A stretch of 64,000 nt of DNA, taken from Guyanagaster necrorhizus (Eukaryota; Basidiomycota; Agaricomycetes; Agaricales; Physalacriaceae). Position 1 is the stretch's first letter. Each line of letters starts with the position of its first letter. The DNA is taken from positions 1 to 64,000 of the forward strand of contig NW_025064907.1 in the NCBI RefSeq assembly GCF_019112545.1, written 5' to 3'. This document shows, one piece after another, positions 59,569-64,000 of the stretch. The notes beneath the pieces are model-generated. The model had not been told where the DNA came from and made no database searches. It saw only the letters and a program-made list of their open reading frames with translations. The position numbers were made by a program, and so were the translations under genes.

Positions 59569-60017
59569 TCAATCACAAATTGCTAGTAAGCGGATATCAG
59601 TCATCGATACATGCAGGAACGCGATTACCTAACGTACCTTCAAGGCAGCAGCAGCAGCACATGCCAGCAAGGCAGGCCATACAACAATTCGAGTCGTCGC
59701 TCTGCTGGGGTTGCTGTTGGCTAGAAAGACCATCAATGTGGCGAGATCAGGTACAATGAAAACTGTGCAAACGTACACAATGATTGTTTGCGGCTGCTGC
59801 TGAGGCATGTATCCGGGGCCTCCCCCGTACGCCTGCGGAGGTGGCTGCGCATTCAAACGGTGAGTGTACGTTTACACATGTTCTTTTCGAAGGAAGCTCG
59901 CACCTGTGGATAGTAGCCGCCTTGGCCAGGTGCACCTGCACAGAAAAGTAAGTCCGAAGATGAATCGTAAAAGAACCGAGGAGGGAAACACGAACCTTGA
60001 GGAGGGTAGTAGGACAT
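59569..60017 (-). CDS. CYSTM-type cysteine-rich membrane-anchored small protein
   Basis: Five exons on the minus strand: 60017-59996, 59935-59904, 59844-59779, 59713-59638 and 59582-59569. Introns are 55-65 bp, all phases agree, and the product is 69 residues. The N-terminal two thirds is rich in Pro, Gln, Gly and Tyr (MSYYPPQGAPGQGGYYPQ, YMPQQQPQ). The C terminus is CCMACLAGMCCCCCLE, followed by AICD. This Cys-rich hydrophobic end is the signature of CYSTM proteins, tail-anchored peptides found across eukaryotes and linked to stress tolerance and metal resistance. It is far below the size that simple frame searches would flag because the longest exon is 76 bp. Role in this fungus is inferred from the family only. 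Confidence 0.8.
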
Positions 60018-63000
60018 GAGGCGAGACGGAAACCCTCATGCAAGCCAAGCCATTTTTTTATGTGATTTCTGGGATCACGTGATGCCGTCGGCAAAACGGT
60101 GTTCCCACGCACCCCGTACCGCAGTTCCGGGAAGGAATTTTCAATTTACGTTAATGAAACGCTGGGCTTTGAAGGCGCTCATGAGCAAAGTAAGGTCTGT
60201 AAAACAAGGTGGGAGCTTACTAGTTTGTTCACTTAGTACAAAAAATCCCGACTCGGAATAGAGGTTGTCCGACCAATGTAATATGGCCGCGAAGATTGTA
60301 CTATGAGGGATATGAATCCACCCAAGACACCAGTCGATGAGAGTGTCATGCCAGCAAAGTAAGGTACAATACCAAACAAGTTGAATTGCCATCGAGCACG
60401 GGACGATTAGGGCCTCAGGGTAGGAAATATTGATAAGCCAAGGAAAATGCAACGAAAGAGTTTGGTACTAGTCCTGAGTCTGCGATGGGAGTTATACGCG
60501 CGTACGCATATATCCAGTCAGAATGATCAATCAGGGCGGTCGAAGCAGGCAGTTGCGAATTACTGCATTTCGTTCTCGAGACAGGCGCCGGCGCATCAAG
60601 ACAGGAGCTGTCGGTGTTGTGCGAGTCGGGTTGCGCGACAATTGCTGAAGTCACGAAGTCATCCACTGTCAGACTTTACCCACGTCACGGCGATCTTGCC
60701 TACAACATGGTGGCAAAGCAGTCGGGATTTGGTCAGGATAAAAGACAAACAAAACAAGTCAAAAACCGCGTCACATGTGTCCTCACAGCCACAGAGTCAA
60801 GGTCATTTGCACGCGAGTTCCGCAACCGGCAACCATGATTTCGGCTCAAGGTCCGGGTGACCGTACAACCACTGGGAAGCCGTCCTTAGAGGAACCGTAA
60901 AGCGAATGTCTGTCGCAAAGATATAGTTACTGGGCCTCGATGACAAATGCTTCATCGGCGGCGGCCACCGCGACTACGTTGTATATATATCGCGACCCCG
61001 GAGAGAGTGCTGCAGCGGGAGAAACTTGATTTCCCAGCGCTGGTCAGGATCCATCAATAGAAAATGATTTCAGCGCCAGACCCCCATCCTGCAGCGGCGC
61101 CCATTGCCTGGCATCATGCTCTGTAATAGGTAGATGATGCATGAGGTGGGCGGCTACACTGGTATGGTTAGAAAGAGAACCCCTCAAGAAACCAGGAGAA
61201 ACACACGAAGCTCCTTCGCAGGCTCGATTCATAGGTTCTGTCCTTCCTGGCGACAGGCCCTAGGAGTGCAAATGAGCCATCTTCGAACCACAGACTGAGA
61301 TGAAAGCTTCAAGGAAGGAGCAATGAGATGACGGACAGACAGACGTTCTCAAGGGATATCGCAGAGTGAAGTGAGAGGATGAGAAGAAAGTTGAGATGCG
61401 TAATTTTAGACTGGAATTTGAATTTGTTATATTTTTGCATCAATTTTTTTAAAAAAAATTTCCGAATACTTGAAAGTTGACGGTGTCACATAGACTTTTT
61501 GTCCTCTCGGCGCTTTGGATAAATATTGAGTGCCTACATAGAAAGTGGTTGTGTTGTTAACGCGGCCTTGTAGCATCCTTCGATAATTATCGCCATCTAA
61601 AAGCATGCTCTTGGTTAGAGAGTATGACACTCAATGAAAGACAGACACAGCAGAGGCCAATGCATTTAGCTGGTAAAGGTTTTGTTTTGACGATGCCCTT
61701 TTTGGTCCTGAAAAGGGCGTCGGTAAAACTATGAAAATTATTCCCCCTATGGAACAATAGAATTGACGAATTGACGTATACAGCGCTCAAGACAAGGGCG
61801 TGAAAACTATGTAGTGATAGAGGTCATGTTTAAGTAAAGAAGAAGACGGGTAGGTATCCGCGGAGATCGTGCTGCGGTGGAATTAGTAACACGTACGTAG
61901 TAAACAGCAGGCTTACACCACCTTCAGTGACAGTACCTTTGCAGCCTCTACCTACGATCACCAATCTTTTCTACTTTCTAATCTCAACTGGGATCATCAC
62001 GATCCACTGGCAGAACAGAACAGCGGCCAATGGCCACTACAAACTTCTCCCCGACGACGATGTCTTCGGAGACATCCGTGGAGCTGTGTATGTGGTTGTT
62101 CACCTGAAAATCTTATCTTGTGTTGATGGCATTACTCACTGGGAACTGTATTGCATTTTGCCGTTTGCGGTCATATAGGTAGGAAGGAGCTACTAAATAG
62201 TATCTGATGCTGCAGGCGCCGACAGAGAAGTGATTCAAGCGAAACCACCTCAGTTGCGTGTCAATAGATAGTAGTGTCACCGAAGCCTTGGACTCACGTT
62301 GGCTTTTGAAGTCAAGTAGGAAAATAGATCATTTTGAGTATATAAACGTGGACCAAAACAATATGAGACGATTACTTGCAAATTCTGCAATACGGTTAAA
62401 AATCCTAGCTAGTTAATATGAAAACATGCTACCAGCGATCCGAGACGCAACTTTACTTGAATGTATTCTAAGAGCGTCTGGGATCAGTTACTCGACGTCG
62501 CCGACTCGGGGGTGGGGGTTAGCGCTGATTATTGATCATAACGGTTCGTGGATCCCAGTTGTGTTTCGATGGGAAGTAATAATGGACAAAATCATGTACT
62601 TGTCCCTGGTCTATATCAATAATATTTCTCTGTGTCCTCTTTAGAAGAAGAACTCATAAAAGATTCAATGATAATCAGCATAATTTCTTTGACACGTACC
62701 GCACGTAATAAGCAATATAGAGTTTCATCAGAGGACTATGATATCCATTGATAGCAAGTAGTGCGAATACAGCCTAGAGCTGTTCTAGAATCCGACTGGA
62801 GAGTTGCAGACCAGGTGCTCACTGCTTTGCTCGAAATCAGAAGGCCAGCGAAGGCTCGAGGACAATCATGCGCAACCTTGGGAACAAATAAATTCATCTG
62901 TTGATGATCGGATAACTACCCACCAAAGATGTGTGAAAACCTCCTGAATCATGATGGCCGTCATTGACGCCGACAAGCCGCTGTACTGTCTAATAAAGAC

Positions 63001-63279
63001 GCTACGAAGTAGCAAGGCTTTTAGGCGCGCGAGAATACCCTTGATGAAGCTAAGATAAGCATGGAAAAGACCTCGTAGCGTCTGGTCGTCGAGCGGCCCA
63101 AACATATAATAGAAAGATGCGCAAGGCCACAAAGATTTCAACAAAACATTGCTCATGTGTTCTCATCAGCTTCGGAGATAGATACGAAATTGCCGGTGTA
63201 CTGATATTACCCGGGATCTACAGAATGGTATAACCACCGCCTCAGGGAGAGATTGGCGCCCAGCCACTAGCACCACAAC
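60018..63279. other. intergenic region without supported gene
   Basis: Short frames only. A plus-strand segment near 61.92-62.09 kb after a plausible acceptor reads STFAASTYDHQSFLLSNLNW, which is protein-like, but I cannot find neighbouring exons. An A/T-rich run lies near 61.44-61.46 kb. Confidence 0.35.
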
Positions 63280-63943
63280 ATGACCGCCGTCTCCCTGCCC
63301 AGTCTCGAAGAGATGTTTCCAGGTAAGATCCTTCGACAAATGTTGGATCAAACTTTCAGTAAACGTTTGTGCCTCAGAGCACCTTTTTCGTTTATCACCA
63401 GAGATGCGCGTAAGAGGCAGCGCGCCTCCCAAGCACATCCCATATTTCCCACCGCCGCCCCCCAACCGAAAACGCAAGGCGTCTTCATCCATCCACGTCC
63501 CAGGCTCGCATACAAGTTCATCCTCTGTCTCGTTCAGACATGGCGTGAAAGATGGTCCTAGTACCCCACAGCACCATTCACCGCATGCCAGCGACTCGAC
63601 TACTGTATCGAGCTCTGGGGAGGGTGATGACGAGGCGGACGGAGAATCGGAAAATACTCGTCTGGCCCATTTTCCGAGCAGCAGAAAGCACGTTTGTACA
63701 CTCTGCGACAAACGATTCAATCGCCCTAGTAGCCTGAACATACATGTCAATTCGCATACAGGTGCGAAACGTGAGTGCTATCGCTATATACCGACCATAG
63801 AGCCAGGCTTACAAGGACATGTAGCATTCCCATGTCCGTTCCCGGCCTGTGGACGGGCTTTTAACGTCAATTCCAATATGAGGAGGCACTACAGAGGTCA
63901 CCTGGATACCAATAAAGGGGGATCATCCCAGTCGAGGTTTTGA
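63280..63943 (+). CDS. C2H2 zinc-finger protein (putative transcription factor)
   Basis: Three exons: 63280-63322, 63402-63770 and 63825-63943, in phase, for 176 residues. It starts MTAVSLPSLEEMFP, followed by a Pro-rich and basic stretch (PPPPPNRKRKAS) that may be a nuclear localisation signal, then a Ser/His- and acid-rich linker. Two adjacent C2H2 fingers end the protein: C113-x2-C116-x12-H129-x3-H133 and C141-x4-C146-x12-H159-x3-H163. They are joined by the linker TGAKPFP, close to the classical TGEKPY/F linker, which is restored only by splicing out 63771-63824. Two-finger proteins of this layout with C-terminal fingers are common agaricomycete transcription regulators. The targets are unknown. 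Confidence 0.85.
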
Positions 63944-64000
63944 GCGTCACGCCAAAAGTCAGTTTTGTCAGAACCGGGGGTCCGGAGTCCTTCCAGAGAT

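Noticed and set aside
61927..62178. Plus-strand frame with a hydrophobic start (NLFYFLISTGIITIHW)
   Set aside because: It begins at GTG, and another frame of the same DNA looks more protein-like; neither has supporting exons.
63166..63750. 194-codon frame on the minus strand
   Set aside because: It lies opposite the zinc-finger gene, whose exons, splice sites and fingers fit exactly.
1..64000. CRISPR arrays, bacterial operons, riboswitches
   Set aside because: The DNA is eukaryotic with spliceosomal introns, and no regularly spaced repeats were seen.

Overview
The window is nuclear DNA of a filamentous basidiomycete, almost certainly an agaricomycete (mushroom-forming) fungus. The evidence is dense short introns (mostly 46-66 bp, GT..AG with a few GC..AG). 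The gene set also fits: oxalate decarboxylases, F-box proteins with an N-terminal coiled coil, a DUF6534-type membrane protein, a CYSTM protein and a type I metacaspase. CpG-poor repeat blocks point the same way. There are no operons, and most genes stand alone on either strand. All exon models were built by eye from splice signals and reading phase; where every junction keeps phase I say so.

Layout. 0.7-2.2 kb: a decayed multi-pass membrane protein gene (-). 4.2-5.3 kb: an F-box gene (+). 6.6-7.8 kb: a metallo-beta-lactamase-fold hydrolase (+). 8.1-8.6 kb: a small secreted protein (-). 10.6-15.8 kb: two divergent paralogues of an unrecognised two-helix membrane-hairpin family, both interrupted by in-frame stops. 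16.9-17.6 kb: two fragments of a small unknown gene family that recurs at 50.3 kb. 18.3-18.9 kb: a small Cys/His protein (+). 19.2-23.2 kb: an AT-rich, almost CpG-free block holding two decayed F-box genes. 25.5-26.5 kb: a fungal-specific Gly/Ser-rich, N-glycosylation-site-rich membrane protein (+). 26.6-29.1 kb: a second CpG-free block, split by a CpG-containing solo LTR with a 5-bp target duplication.

30.0-32.0 kb: a type-B carboxylesterase (-). 32.7-34.2 kb: a Sec2-like Rab exchange factor (+). 34.8-38.2 kb: an inverted pair of F-box genes, the left one a deleted pseudogene and the right one intact. 38.3-44.6 kb: two tandem secreted oxalate decarboxylase genes (-). 46.9-48.9 kb: a DUF6534-type membrane protein (-). 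54.3-56.6 kb: a 17-exon metacaspase (+). 56.7-58.2 kb: an unresolved coiled-coil gene (-). 59.6-60.0 kb: a CYSTM-type protein (-). 63.3-63.9 kb: a two-finger C2H2 protein (+).

The genes do not form an obvious pathway cluster. The shared theme is duplication and decay: tandem oxalate decarboxylases, inverted and tandem F-box copies, a divergent hairpin-protein pair, and repeat blocks showing CpG loss. Housekeeping genes (Sec2-like, metacaspase) lie among this accessory material.
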